35,934 bases of DNA from Blastocatellia bacterium (GCA_016789725.1 JAEUQN010000063.1:1-35934); one strand, 5' to 3'; shown: positions 1-7,459, counted from the first letter of the stretch. Numbers and translations are program-made. The notes: generated by a model not told the origin, from the letters alone.

Positions 1-1
1 C

Positions 2-58
2 CACTACGTTGCCTTTGCGATTCTCTTTGTCAAAAAGCTAGTTGAGTTACTCAACTAA
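2..58 (+). CDS. Possible 3' end of an unidentified gene cut by the left window edge
   Basis: An open frame enters from the left edge and ends at a TAA at 56-58. It encodes 18 residues, hydrophobic with a KK pair and ending in VELLN. Nothing identifies it. It lies immediately left of the point where homology of the next gene is lost, so it could be the tail of a transposase or another inserted gene. That is inference only; the piece is too short for a family call. Confidence 0.22.
   Translation, partial: HYVAFAILFVKKLVELLN
39..57. repeat. Perfect 9-bp-arm palindrome
   Basis: The arms TAGTTGAGT (39-47) and ACTCAACTA (49-57) are exact reverse complements around a single T. The palindrome overlaps the end of the short left-edge reading frame. 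The right arm is followed by AAAAGTTAATT. It could be an operator, an insertion-sequence end or a weak terminator. No T-tract follows on the plus strand, so the terminator reading is the weakest. Confidence 0.4.
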
Positions 59-89
59 AAGTTAATTACAGGCTCTAGGCTCCGTTTTC

Positions 90-1130
90 GTGACAGGTTC
101 AACGACTTCAAGTGATTTCCCCACGACTTCAGACGGATTCAAAATCTATGCCGGATCAATTGATGCGTTTGTCGCGCAGTTAGATGTGACCGGTGCGACA
201 GTCCCCTATGCAACTTATCTGGGTGGTGGAGGCAATGATACCGGGGCGGGCATCGCGCTTGACGACTTAGGTAGTGTTTACATCACAGGTAATACCGCGT
301 CTCCAAACTTTCCTGTTTTTCCAAGCGCGTATCAGCCGATCACCAGTGGTGGGCGAAATGCCTTTTTTGCTGCGATCAAAGGCGGCGCAAGTTTACTTGC
401 AACCAACGTTACAGGGGCTAGTTACCGTTCGATTCCAATGGCTAGAGGATCTATCGTTTCGATGTTTGGAAGTCGCTTAGCCACACGTACTCTCTTAGCA
501 GAGGATGCAGACTTGAATGTGGTGGGAGTTCAATTGCCGACAACTTTAGCCGGGACAACCATCATCGTGAAAGACAGGGTAGGAGCAGAGCGATTGGCTC
601 CGCTCTTTTATGTTTCTCCTACGCAGATTAACTATCAAATCCCGCCTGAAACTCCTGTTGGTGGGGCGCTCGTGACAGTTATTGCGGAAGATGGTACGGC
701 GACTATTGGAACAATTCAAGTAGTAGAGGTTGCCCCGGATTTGTTTTCGGCTGACAGCACAGGCAATGGCCCCGCCATCGGAAATGCTGTGCGGGTTCAG
801 GCCAATGGGATACAACGTGAAGAACCTGTTGTCAAATTTACGAACAATAAGTGGGAATTGATTCCGCTTGATCTCGGCCCGGAGACGGAACAAATGTTTC
901 TGGTGTTATTTGGAACTGGTATCCGATTTCGCAAAGACCCGCCACAAATCAGTGCCACGATAGGTGGCGTTACTGCCAGAGTGGATTATGCGAAAAATCA
1001 ATGCTGTTTTGTCGGCTTGGATCAGGTCAACCTCTTGATTCCTAGGTCACTGGTTGGACGTGGCGAAGTAGAGGTGCTACTGACAATAGATGGTCAACCG
1101 ACGCTGCCGCTGAAAATCGCTATTCAGTAA
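90..1130 (+). CDS. SBBP beta-propeller repeat protein with Solibacter-type (TIGR03437) C-terminal domain, 5'-truncated
   Basis: Residues about 1-105 contain SBBP-type beta-propeller repeat sequence, with the signatures VTGSTTSSDFPTT and GGGGNDTGAGIALDDLG...VYITG. Residues about 106-346 match the Solibacter-type C-terminal domain, seen in MFGSRLA, YQIPPETPVGGALVTV, FGTGI and GLDQVNLLIP. Such proteins are normally large, secreted and repetitive; this one keeps only the last part. The GTG at 90 is an internal valine codon of a repeat (SVFVTG), not a convincing start. In-frame homology extends back to the codon at 72-74 (ALGSVFVTG), and a TAA stop lies at 63-65. No SD or signal peptide is visible. 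The gene is therefore probably a remnant of a longer one, interrupted by insertion, deletion or an assembly join. Its own function is unknown; the family is typical of Acidobacteriota. Confidence 0.8.
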   Translation: MTGSTTSSDFPTTSDGFKIYAGSIDAFVAQLDVTGATVPYATYLGGGGNDTGAGIALDDLGSVYITGNTASPNFPVFPSAYQPITSGGRNAFFAAIKGGASLLATNVTGASYRSIPMARGSIVSMFGSRLATRTLLAEDADLNVVGVQLPTTLAGTTIIVKDRVGAERLAPLFYVSPTQINYQIPPETPVGGALVTVIAEDGTATIGTIQVVEVAPDLFSADSTGNGPAIGNAVRVQANGIQREEPVVKFTNNKWELIPLDLGPETEQMFLVLFGTGIRFRKDPPQISATIGGVTARVDYAKNQCCFVGLDQVNLLIPRSLVGRGEVEVLLTIDGQPTLPLKIAIQ

Positions 1131-1180
1131 TTGCCACAGATTAGCCTCCGTCCAGCCTTGCGATGATGTCATAGGCGTAA

Positions 1181-1783
1181 ATGTTGAAGTCCGGGTTCCG
1201 ACGATTCTGCTTTTGCGTGGCCCTCCTCTTAGCCTTCTATTTCCTCCTCCCTTTTCTCCTTAACTCAGTTGCTCGTCATTTAGTTCGGCGTGACGTGCTC
1301 CAACCTGCCGATGTCGTCGTTGCCTTATCTGGCGATGCACGTTGTGAGCGTGAACAGTACGCTGCCGAACTGTATCGCCAGGGATTGGCGCGCAAAATCC
1401 TCGTTGGCGGAGTCCCAGTTGCCTGGGGCGTCCACACGGGTGATGCTGCCAAACGGTATCTTCTCCATCTTGGTATTCCCGCTGATGATGTGATTGTTCT
1501 CAAGGACCCTTGGAATACCCGCATTGAAGCCAATCTGTTGGTGCAGCAATTACGACGTAATAACTGGAAATCCGTGATTGTCGTAACTGATATGTTTCAT
1601 TCCCGCCGCGCGCTGTATACCATCGAGGCTGTAGCCTCTGATCTGCAACTCTCTTCACAGCCCATACCACCCGAACGATCCCGTTGGCAGCCCCAAGCAT
1701 GGTGGAAACGACGTGACGATATGGGCGTCACTGTGCGCGAGTTTCTTTCGTGGGCTAACACATTGGTGGGTGGATGGCAGTAA
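1181..1783 (+). CDS. YdcF/ElyC/SanA (DUF218) family membrane-anchored protein
   Basis: The protein has 200 residues. A hydrophobic segment at about 10-29 (FCFCVALLLAFYFLLPFLL) anchors it in the inner membrane with the DUF218 domain outside. The family core is intact: ADVVVALSGD at about 43-52, an ER..AAELYRQG helix, KILVGG, a TRIEAN motif equivalent to the family's T.xNA, and VVTDMFHSRRA with the conserved His-Ser-Arg. Family members (SanA, ElyC) affect envelope barrier function and peptidoglycan or lipid-carrier metabolism; the biochemical reaction is not firmly established. The ATG at 1181 is the only start giving a complete membrane anchor. No strong SD is visible. The gene is followed, with a 10-base overlap, by a divergent copy of itself, so the two are probably translated together. 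Confidence 0.85.
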   Translation: MLKSGFRRFCFCVALLLAFYFLLPFLLNSVARHLVRRDVLQPADVVVALSGDARCEREQYAAELYRQGLARKILVGGVPVAWGVHTGDAAKRYLLHLGIPADDVIVLKDPWNTRIEANLLVQQLRRNNWKSVIVVTDMFHSRRALYTIEAVASDLQLSSQPIPPERSRWQPQAWWKRRDDMGVTVREFLSWANTLVGGWQ

Positions 1784-2400
1784 CGACTCAAAGAATGCGA
1801 TGGCTACGAATTTTCATTTGTGGGGGACTCCTCTTACTTTTAGCTGGAATCGTCGGATTTTTTTCGCTCCCTTGGCTGGTTATTTCGCCGTTGCCAACGG
1901 ACGCGGAACAATTGCCCGCTGCGGATGTGATGATTCACTGGATCGAATTATCGCGTTCTCAAACAGACGAATGGGTGGTCCAACTCTATCAGCAGGGCAA
2001 AGCGAACAAGATTATCTGTGTCAGCTCACGGGTTTCCTGGGATGTCTATGCAGCAGATTTCACCCGACAACATTTGATTGCGTTGGGAGTTCCTGCGGAG
2101 AATGTGGGGACGTTGCGTTTAGAACAGGAAGCCTGCGTTGCTCCAAACATCAAACGCGTTGCTGAATTTGTGAAGGTGCAGGGTTGGCAACGTACTTTGA
2201 TGATTACAGACCCCACAGCCAAGACCTCTCAGCTCATCAAATATTTTCAGCAACAACGTCTCTCGCTATTCCTGACTTGTGTTCCGCAAGATCGGGACGA
2301 ACTGATGTACCAGTGGTGGAAATCGCATTGGAAGCTTCAATGGATCATGAAAAGTGCTATCGGAGTTTTGCTTGATTCAATGTATGCTGAGTGCCGATGA
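1774..2400 (+). CDS. Degenerate YdcF/DUF218-like paralogue (probable pseudoenzyme)
   Basis: This 208-residue protein starts at an ATG inside the last codons of the preceding gene (overlap 1774-1783). It has a membrane anchor at about 12-33 and aligns along its length with its neighbour: PAADVM, WVVQLYQQGKANKII, HLIALGVPAENV, VQGWQRTLMITD. The family's functional motifs are altered. SGD becomes IEL, the T.xNA segment becomes CVAPNIKR, and the HSRR after TD becomes TAKTSQ. It therefore looks like a tandem duplicate that kept the fold and membrane topology and lost the presumed active site. It may act as a partner of the upstream protein. A degrading copy is the alternative, but the frame is open throughout, which argues for selection. 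Confidence 0.75.
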   Translation: MAVTTQRMRWLRIFICGGLLLLLAGIVGFFSLPWLVISPLPTDAEQLPAADVMIHWIELSRSQTDEWVVQLYQQGKANKIICVSSRVSWDVYAADFTRQHLIALGVPAENVGTLRLEQEACVAPNIKRVAEFVKVQGWQRTLMITDPTAKTSQLIKYFQQQRLSLFLTCVPQDRDELMYQWWKSHWKLQWIMKSAIGVLLDSMYAECR

Positions 2401-2437
2401 ATGAGGGTCGTTTCTTAATCTATTGAACTATCAATAA

Positions 2438-2466
2438 TTGACCGTTGCGCTCGTATGGTGTAATTT
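2438..2466 (+). promoter_or_regulatory. Sigma70-like promoter of the tRNA-Arg gene
   Basis: TTGACC at 2438-2443 (five of six consensus bases) is followed after exactly 17 bases by TAATTT at 2461-2466 (three of six). This puts a predicted start a few bases before the mature tRNA 5' end at 2477. The position is right for a tRNA promoter, but the -10 element is poor. Confidence 0.42.
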
Positions 2467-2476
2467 GATGCGCGTT

Positions 2477-2553
<77 letters not shown>

Positions 2554-2578
2554 GAGTTTTCATAGTGTTCTCCACTTT

Positions 2579-2613
2579 AAGGGATGCTTCACAAAAGCAT
2601 CCCTTCTTTTCTT
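2579..2613 (+). terminator. Rho-independent terminator of tRNA-Arg
   Basis: AAGGGATGC (2579-2587) and GCATCCCTT (2597-2605) form a perfect 9-bp stem with a 9-base loop, followed by CTTTTCTT. It lies 26 bases after the tRNA CCA end and just before the stop of the convergent phosphatase gene. Confidence 0.88.
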
Positions 2614-2637
2614 AGCGAAACGTTTGCAACTCTTCCT

Positions 2638-3299
2638 TCAGCAAGTGAGGGGCGGCATTGAGTTGTAGAGATGCGGTGCGCTGTCCCGCATCTTGATCGT
2701 CGTCGTTCCAGAGTTGTACATCACCCACGCCAATCCTAAAATCTTCTCACTCGTTAATTGCAACGCTATACCTGCCGCAATTGCGATAGGCGTCGCAGAG
2801 GTGAAGACCGCAATGGTTTTCTGTGGATCGTGTTGTTGTAATGCCGCGAAGCCTGCCTGCACGTGCTCCTGAAAAGTCTTCCACGATTCATAACCTATGG
2901 ATGAATAGCGATCTTCCAGCCACGCTTTTATAATGCCCGATCACATCGCGCGATAGCCCCACCCATCGCATAGGCGTTCTCACCAAGCTGCAATTTGTCC
3001 TGTGCGAACTGCATATCTTCAGCACATAAATGCGCCGCGATACTTTGGTACACTTCACCCAACTTGAATTCATTCCATCGCTCATCTGTGACGATCTCTG
3101 CCGCTGAATTCAATTGTTGATGAACCAGTCGAGCGGTGTTCTGTTGGCGTTGCAAACTGCCTGCGTATACTACATCAAAGCTTATTTGCCGTTGGGCAAA
3201 ATGCACACCAAGCAATTGAGCTTGCTGGGGGCCGAGCGCTGAAAGCTCGTCGTAATTACCGCGCGGACCTGCTTGCGCGTGCCGAATGAAATAGATCAT
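2638..3299 (-). pseudogene. Histidine phosphatase (phosphoglycerate mutase/SixA superfamily), frameshifted
   Basis: The first 123 codons (from ATG at 3299) carry the superfamily N-terminus MIYFIRHAQAG, with the phosphohistidine RHA motif, then LSALGPQQAQLLG and VYAGSLQRQQNTA. That frame ends at a TAA at 2928-2930. The minus-one frame continues without a stop from the same place with KAWLEDRYSSIGYESWKTFQ and the C-terminal part through FTSATPIAIAAG to a TGA at 2638. Joined, the two give about 220 residues, the normal length for the family. A single lost base near 2930-2936 explains the break. I see no classic slippery heptamer, so a mutation or sequencing error is likelier than programmed shifting. 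The second catalytic His of the usual THG/SHG motif is replaced (TSAT). Confidence 0.75.
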
Positions 3300-3322
3300 G
3301 AAGAAACTGTTTAGCCCAATAA

Positions 3323-3350
3323 AATAAGGGGTGATTGCTCACCCCTTATT
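3323..3350 (-). terminator. Terminator of the PAKKA-repeat small protein gene
   Basis: AATAAGGGGTGA (3323-3334) and TCACCCCTTATT (3339-3350) are exact reverse complements with a 4-base loop. On the minus strand the stem is followed by TTATTGGG. It lies 26 bases past the stop of the 39-residue protein gene. The ends are A/T-rich on both sides, so it could also act on plus-strand transcripts. Confidence 0.75.
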
Positions 3351-3375
3351 CAAAATCACTACAATTGAGTTGTAG

Positions 3376-3495
3376 CTATTTCTTCTTTGCCGCTGCCTTC
3401 TTTGCAGGTGCCGCCGCTTTCTTAGCGGGTGCCGCTGCTTTCTTTGCAGGTGCCGCTGCTTTCTTAGCGGGTGCTGCTGCTTTCTTTGCTGGCAT
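3376..3495 (-). CDS. Small Lys/Ala/Pro repeat protein, histone H1-tail-like (39 residues)
   Basis: The ATG at 3493-3495 opens a 39-codon frame ending at TAG (3376-3378). It reads MPAKKAAAPAKKAAA and continues with the same heptapeptide PAKKAAA, five copies in all, ending AKKK. A good SD (AAAGGAG, 9 bases before the ATG) and a perfect 12-bp hairpin just downstream argue that this is a true gene. The composition is only Lys, Ala, Pro and the initiator Met, as in eukaryotic H1 C-terminal tails and bacterial H1-like or AlgP-type DNA-binding tails. It is inferred to bind DNA or RNA by charge; there is no folded domain. A TACAAT on the minus strand (3551-3556 on plus, ATTGTA) could be its -10 element. 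The longer frames through this stretch on either strand are shadows of the repeat. Confidence 0.75.
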   Translation of the reverse strand: MPAKKAAAPAKKAAAPAKKAAAPAKKAAAPAKKAAAKKK

Positions 3496-3938
3496 AAGTT
3501 TTTGCTCCTTTCTTTTGTTGTTCGCTTAGCCACTCACATAACCACAAAATATTGTATTGTTTTTACGATTGTGGACTACAGCAAGTAACATACAAGATGA
3601 GGATGCTTATAAACTTGTTCATAACGAGTGTCAACAACTTTTTTGGTAAGAGGTAGCGGTCCACTTGCTCAAGCGGCTTTCGGGCAAAAATTTTCGTTTG
3701 TTTGAGGCGTTTGTATGATGGGCGTGACATCAATGAGACCCGCATGATTATTGGGCGAAATGCGTTTCGCGTTATTTTAGAAGCCAGTGATGAACAGCCT
3801 TGAGCATCATTCATAAAATCTGAGAAATTTTCTTTCGTCATATGTGCTTCATTGCTGTTGTCATCTTCCTTGCAAGCGTTAGATAATTGCATTTCATCTA
3901 TCATTTGTATCAATCACCGCATCATCAAGGAGATATCA
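3496..3938. other. 443-base intergenic region with no confident gene
   Basis: This region separates the divergent small repeat-protein gene and the M28 peptidase gene. It is A/T-richer than the neighbouring genes. A 116-codon minus-strand frame (3563-3913) has no SD, no recognisable domain and an unusual composition, so I do not call it. A shorter plus-strand stretch ending at a TGA near 3803 (reading YDGRDINETRMIIGRNAFRV) also lacks a start and could be gene debris. It should hold the promoters of both flanking genes. Confidence 0.5.
3858..3887 (+). promoter_or_regulatory. Possible sigma70 promoter for the M28 peptidase
   Basis: TTGTCA (3858-3863) and GATAAT (3882-3887) each match five of six consensus bases, with an 18-base spacer. 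Transcription would start near 3894, giving a leader of about 45 bases that includes the SD AAGGAGAT before the ATG at 3939. Read by eye only. Confidence 0.35.
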
Positions 3939-6098
3939 ATGCGCCGTTTGTCTTTGCCTCGTACCTTCATCATGACCGCGTCAATATTGGCTTTTGTGCT
4001 TGTCTTACAATCATTGATCGCCCCTTTCCATTTTTCTTCGCAAGCCCAAACCCAAAACTGGGAAGAAAAATTCCGCGCGCTACCACGTGCGGATTTGCTC
4101 AGAGAATACATGCGTGTATTAAGTGCTGAGCCGCATCATTTGGGATCCGCACAGGATAAGAAGAACGCTGAATGGATGCGTGATAAGCTCAACTCGTGGG
4201 GGCTTCAGGCAACGATTGAAGAGTATCAGGTCTTGTTTCCAACGCCGAAAGAACGGGTGCTTGAACTGCTTGCGCCTACGAAATTCACGGCTACTCTGAA
4301 AGAGCCTCCAGTCGCTGAAGACCCTGATTCTACTGATCAAAATCAACTTCCGACCTACAACGCATACGCCGCTGATGGCGATGTCACTGCGCCGCTTGTG
4401 TATGTGAATTACGGCATTCCAGCAGACTACGAGCAGCTTGAGCGAATGGGTGTGAGTGTCAAAGGCAAGATCGTCATTGCGCGTTATGGTGCAAGCTGGC
4501 GCGGAATCAAACCGAAGGTCGCGTATGAACATGGTGCCATTGGTTGTTTGATTTATTCTGATCCCAAAGAGGATGGTTACTATCAAGGTGATGTGTATCC
4601 ACAAGGCCCCTATCGCAACGAAACAGGCGTTCAGCGCGGCTCCGTGATGGATATGCCAATTCATCCCGGCGATCCATTAACGCCGGGGATTGGTGCGACG
4701 AAAGATGCAAAACGCTTAGCGCGTGAAGATGCAAAAACAATTCTCAAGATTCCTGTGTTGCCAATTTCATACGGCGATGCGTTGCCGTTGCTCAGACAAT
4801 TGCGCGGCGCTGTTGTCCCCGATGCGTGGCGCGGTGCCTTGCCCCTCACCTATCACGTTGGCGGCAATGATGATGTCAAAGTGCATCTCAAGCTCTCATT
4901 CAATTGGACACAAGCCACAACCTACAATGTGATCGCGCGTATCGCGGGTAGCACGTATCCTGATGAATGGATTATTCGCGGCAATCATCACGATGCGTGG
5001 GTCAACGGCGCAGATGATCCGGTGAGCGGCATGTGTTCCGTGCTCGAAGAAGCACGCGCGTTTGGTGAATTGCTGAAGCAAGGTTGGCGACCCAAGCGCA
5101 CGATGATCTTTTGCGCGTGGGATGGCGAAGAACAGGGATTGTTAGGCTCAACCGAATGGGTTGAGCATCACGCGGAAGAACTCAAGCAAAAAGCTGTTGC
5201 GTACATCAATACAGATTCGACGGGCAAAGGCATGCTTGGCATGAGCGGTTCGCACACGCTCGAACGCTTCATCAATGATGTCGCGCGCGCCGTGCCTGAT
5301 CCAAAAGGCAAAGGCTCGGCGTGGGAGATTGTAAAAGCTGCGCGTGAACGAGGCGCAACGACTGATGAAGCGAAGCGTGAACTGCGCGAGCGTGCTGACC
5401 TGCGTATCGGTGCGTTAGGCTCTGGTTCCGATTACACGGCCTTCATAGATCATCTTGGCATCGCGTCATTGAACCTTGGCTTCGGGGGTGAAAGCGGCGG
5501 GGGCATTTACCATTCGATCTACGATTCGTTTCATTGGTACACGAAGTTTTCCGATGGCGATTTCACGCATACGCGCGCGCTTGCACAAGTCGCAGGTACC
5601 GCGATGATGCGCCTGGCCGATGCGGATATTCTGCCCTTTGAATTCACGAATTTTGTGGAGACGGTGGATCGTTATGCAGAGGACGTAACAAGACTCGCGG
5701 CAGTAAGCAAACCCACAATACCCGTTGATTTGAAACCATTGCGTGACGCGATTGAAAAGCTGAGACGTAGTGCGGATTCGTATGATCGCGGGTTGCGAAC
5801 ATCTGCGTTGAGCAATCGGAAAGAGGCTGATCTCAAAGCTCTCAATCGCCTGTTGTACCAATCCGAACGCAAGCTGCTGTCCGATGCCGGATTGCCGCGC
5901 CGCGATTGGTTCAAGCATCAGATTTACGCGCCGGGCTTTTATACGGGCTATGGTGTAAAAACCTTGCCGGGTGTACGTGAAGCTTTAGAGCAAAAGTATT
6001 GGGAGGAAGCTTCCACACAAGCGCGCATTATCGGCAAAACGTTAGATGCTATGAGCGAGCAGATTCAAGCGGCTGCCAGCAAGCTTTTGAATAGGTAA
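3939..6098 (+). CDS. Secreted M28 family metallopeptidase, glutamate carboxypeptidase II/NAALADase type
   Basis: The gene encodes 719 residues from the ATG at 3939, chosen because AAGGAGAT lies 5-12 bases upstream and a signal peptide follows (hydrophobic core about 11-30, cleavage near SSQAQT). A frame open further upstream gives no better start. The order is that of GCPII and the transferrin receptor. A protease-associated domain (about 145-215) sits inside the peptidase domain, followed by a C-terminal helical dimerisation-like domain from about 575. Zinc ligands can be aligned: H350 and D360 in GNHHDAWVNGADDP, E397-E398 in AWDGEEQGLLGS as catalytic base and ligand, D426 in INTDST, and the His of YHSIYDSF. 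All are present, so it should be an active exopeptidase acting outside the cytoplasm. It is convergent with the PQQ-like gene, with 7 bases between. Confidence 0.93.
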   Translation: MRRLSLPRTFIMTASILAFVLVLQSLIAPFHFSSQAQTQNWEEKFRALPRADLLREYMRVLSAEPHHLGSAQDKKNAEWMRDKLNSWGLQATIEEYQVLFPTPKERVLELLAPTKFTATLKEPPVAEDPDSTDQNQLPTYNAYAADGDVTAPLVYVNYGIPADYEQLERMGVSVKGKIVIARYGASWRGIKPKVAYEHGAIGCLIYSDPKEDGYYQGDVYPQGPYRNETGVQRGSVMDMPIHPGDPLTPGIGATKDAKRLAREDAKTILKIPVLPISYGDALPLLRQLRGAVVPDAWRGALPLTYHVGGNDDVKVHLKLSFNWTQATTYNVIARIAGSTYPDEWIIRGNHHDAWVNGADDPVSGMCSVLEEARAFGELLKQGWRPKRTMIFCAWDGEEQGLLGSTEWVEHHAEELKQKAVAYINTDSTGKGMLGMSGSHTLERFINDVARAVPDPKGKGSAWEIVKAARERGATTDEAKRELRERADLRIGALGSGSDYTAFIDHLGIASLNLGFGGESGGGIYHSIYDSFHWYTKFSDGDFTHTRALAQVAGTAMMRLADADILPFEFTNFVETVDRYAEDVTRLAAVSKPTIPVDLKPLRDAIEKLRRSADSYDRGLRTSALSNRKEADLKALNRLLYQSERKLLSDAGLPRRDWFKHQIYAPGFYTGYGVKTLPGVREALEQKYWEEASTQARIIGKTLDAMSEQIQAAASKLLNR

Positions 6099-6105
6099 GC
6101 CAGAT

Positions 6106-7380
6106 TCATTTGTTTCGTTTTTCGATGCGATACAGATGCGTGCGCGTGCGTAAAAACAGAGCTTTGCCTGCGATGGCTGGCGACGCGAGGAAGCCTTCGT
6201 CTAGCTTGTTTTCGGCCAATTTCTCAAACGTTCGGCTCGGCTTGAGCACCGTTGTTTTGCCGTCTTCACTGAACAAATAAATCTTGCCATCGGCATACAC
6301 GGGCGAGGAGGAGTACTCGCCTCCGATGCGTTGTTGCCAGACGATGTTGCCAGTTTTCGCTTCGACGCAACTCGCAATGCCGGTGTCGCCGATCATAAAG
6401 ATCAAATCATCAATCAACAGAATCGAAGGCTTGTTTGATACGCCGCGTTTCACCTTCCACGCGACATGCGTGTCCGTAATCAAACCGTTGCCGCCGGTCT
6501 TCACGGCAAACAATTGCCCGGTCGAAAAGCCTGTCGGAAAGAAAATCATGCCGTGTCCCAGCACAGGCCGCGTGCTGGCCGAATGTTGCCCGCGCTCTTC
6601 GACGCGCCAGAGTTCTTTGCCGGTGAGCGGATCATAGGAATACGCTGCTTTTGCACCGAGACTAATCATCTCCCAGCGCCCGTTGATTCGCTCGACTTGC
6701 GGCGTAGCGAAGGCTTTGCGTAGATCGCCGTCGGCGGCAATCTTGCCATTCGGCAAAATGTCCTGGAAATCAATCGAACGCTTCGTCTGCCACACAGTCT
6801 TGCCCGTGCGTTTGTCGAGCGCAACGACGAATTGATGATCGCTGCCGTCGAAGTGCATCAGCAACAGGTTCTGAAAAATCACGGGCGATGAACCCGATCC
6901 GCGAAAGTGATTGCATTCAAAATCGCGCCGCTCCCACAGCACCTTGAACGTCTTCGTGTCAATGCACGCCGTGCCAGGCGAACCGAACGTGATGTAAACG
7001 CGACCATTTTCAATCACAGGCGTCGGTGATGCCGCCGTATTAAAGGGATGAATGTATTGCGGCGTCGCAACCTCAAACAATTTGATGTCACGAATGATTC
7101 GTCCCGTGTCTCGATCCAAACACAACGCATACAATTGCCGCGCATCCGGCGACGAAGTCGTCAACCAAATCTGCTTGGCATAAACCACCGGCGAAGACCA
7201 GCCGCGATCATGGATCGCTGTTTTCCAGACGATGTTTTGTTGCTCGCTCCACGTCAGCGGCAAATCGCGCGCGTCGGAATGGCCTGTGCCATCGGGGCCA
7301 CGAAATTGCGGCCAGTTGTCGCTGGCTTGGGCGAGAGTGCAACTGAGAAGTAAGAACAGTGCCGTGCAAAGCAGTTTCAT
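6106..7380 (-). CDS. Secreted PQQ-like (BamB/quinoprotein-type) beta-propeller protein
   Basis: The protein has 424 residues with a signal peptide (MKLLCTALFLLLSCTLAQAS) and then WPQFRGPDGTG, the usual opening of secreted PQQ-like propellers. Repeated blades contain the W-motif: TFKVLWERRDF, RTGKTVWQTKR, LTGKELWRVEE and KTGNIVWQQRI, each preceded by a SSPV/YADGKIY-type strand. This indicates a seven- or eight-bladed propeller in the periplasm or outside. No dehydrogenase cofactor ligands or cytochrome c site can be recognised, so it is probably a structural or binding propeller rather than a quinoprotein dehydrogenase. An AGGAG lies 5 bases before the ATG. It is downstream of acnA in the same direction, separated by a hairpin (7404-7437) that may terminate most acnA transcripts. 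Confidence 0.85.
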   Translation of the reverse strand: MKLLCTALFLLLSCTLAQASDNWPQFRGPDGTGHSDARDLPLTWSEQQNIVWKTAIHDRGWSSPVVYAKQIWLTTSSPDARQLYALCLDRDTGRIIRDIKLFEVATPQYIHPFNTAASPTPVIENGRVYITFGSPGTACIDTKTFKVLWERRDFECNHFRGSGSSPVIFQNLLLMHFDGSDHQFVVALDKRTGKTVWQTKRSIDFQDILPNGKIAADGDLRKAFATPQVERINGRWEMISLGAKAAYSYDPLTGKELWRVEERGQHSASTRPVLGHGMIFFPTGFSTGQLFAVKTGGNGLITDTHVAWKVKRGVSNKPSILLIDDLIFMIGDTGIASCVEAKTGNIVWQQRIGGEYSSSPVYADGKIYLFSEDGKTTVLKPSRTFEKLAENKLDEGFLASPAIAGKALFLRTRTHLYRIEKRNK

Positions 7381-7403
7381 TGTGTCTCCTGATCAAAAGA
7401 AAA

Positions 7404-7437
7404 AAGGATGAAGGATGAACATACATCCCTCATCCTT
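7404..7437 (-). terminator. Hairpin with heptameric AAGGATG arms between acnA and the PQQ-like gene
   Basis: On the plus strand the left arm is AAGGATG repeated twice (7404-7410, 7411-7416 plus the following A). The right arm, read on the minus strand, is AAGGATG then AGGGATG. The minus-strand RNA would fold and then run into TTTTTTCTTTTG, a good intrinsic terminator for acnA. The arms are 7-base tandem units, the same construction as the other intergenic hairpins in this window. The SD of the next gene follows about 14 bases later. Confidence 0.75.
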
Positions 7438-7459
7438 GCGGATCGTTATGCTACGCCCG

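Noticed and set aside
2925..2940. Programmed -1 frameshift in the histidine phosphatase gene
   Set aside because: No slippery heptamer in the zero frame and no obvious downstream pseudoknot; a one-base loss is simpler.
3379..3492. Possible CRISPR or minisatellite locus
   Set aside because: The 21-base units are contiguous with no spacers and are explained as codons of a heptapeptide repeat.
3335..3529. Plus-strand Ala/Phe/Gly-rich frame (FAGAAAFLAGAAAFF pattern) that looks like a membrane protein
   Set aside because: It is the complement of the PAKKAAA repeat gene; the minus-strand frame has the SD and terminator, and this one has neither.
3563..3913. 116-codon minus-strand frame between the repeat-protein and M28 genes
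   Set aside because: No SD, no domain, composition unlike neighbouring genes, and it covers the likely M28 promoter.
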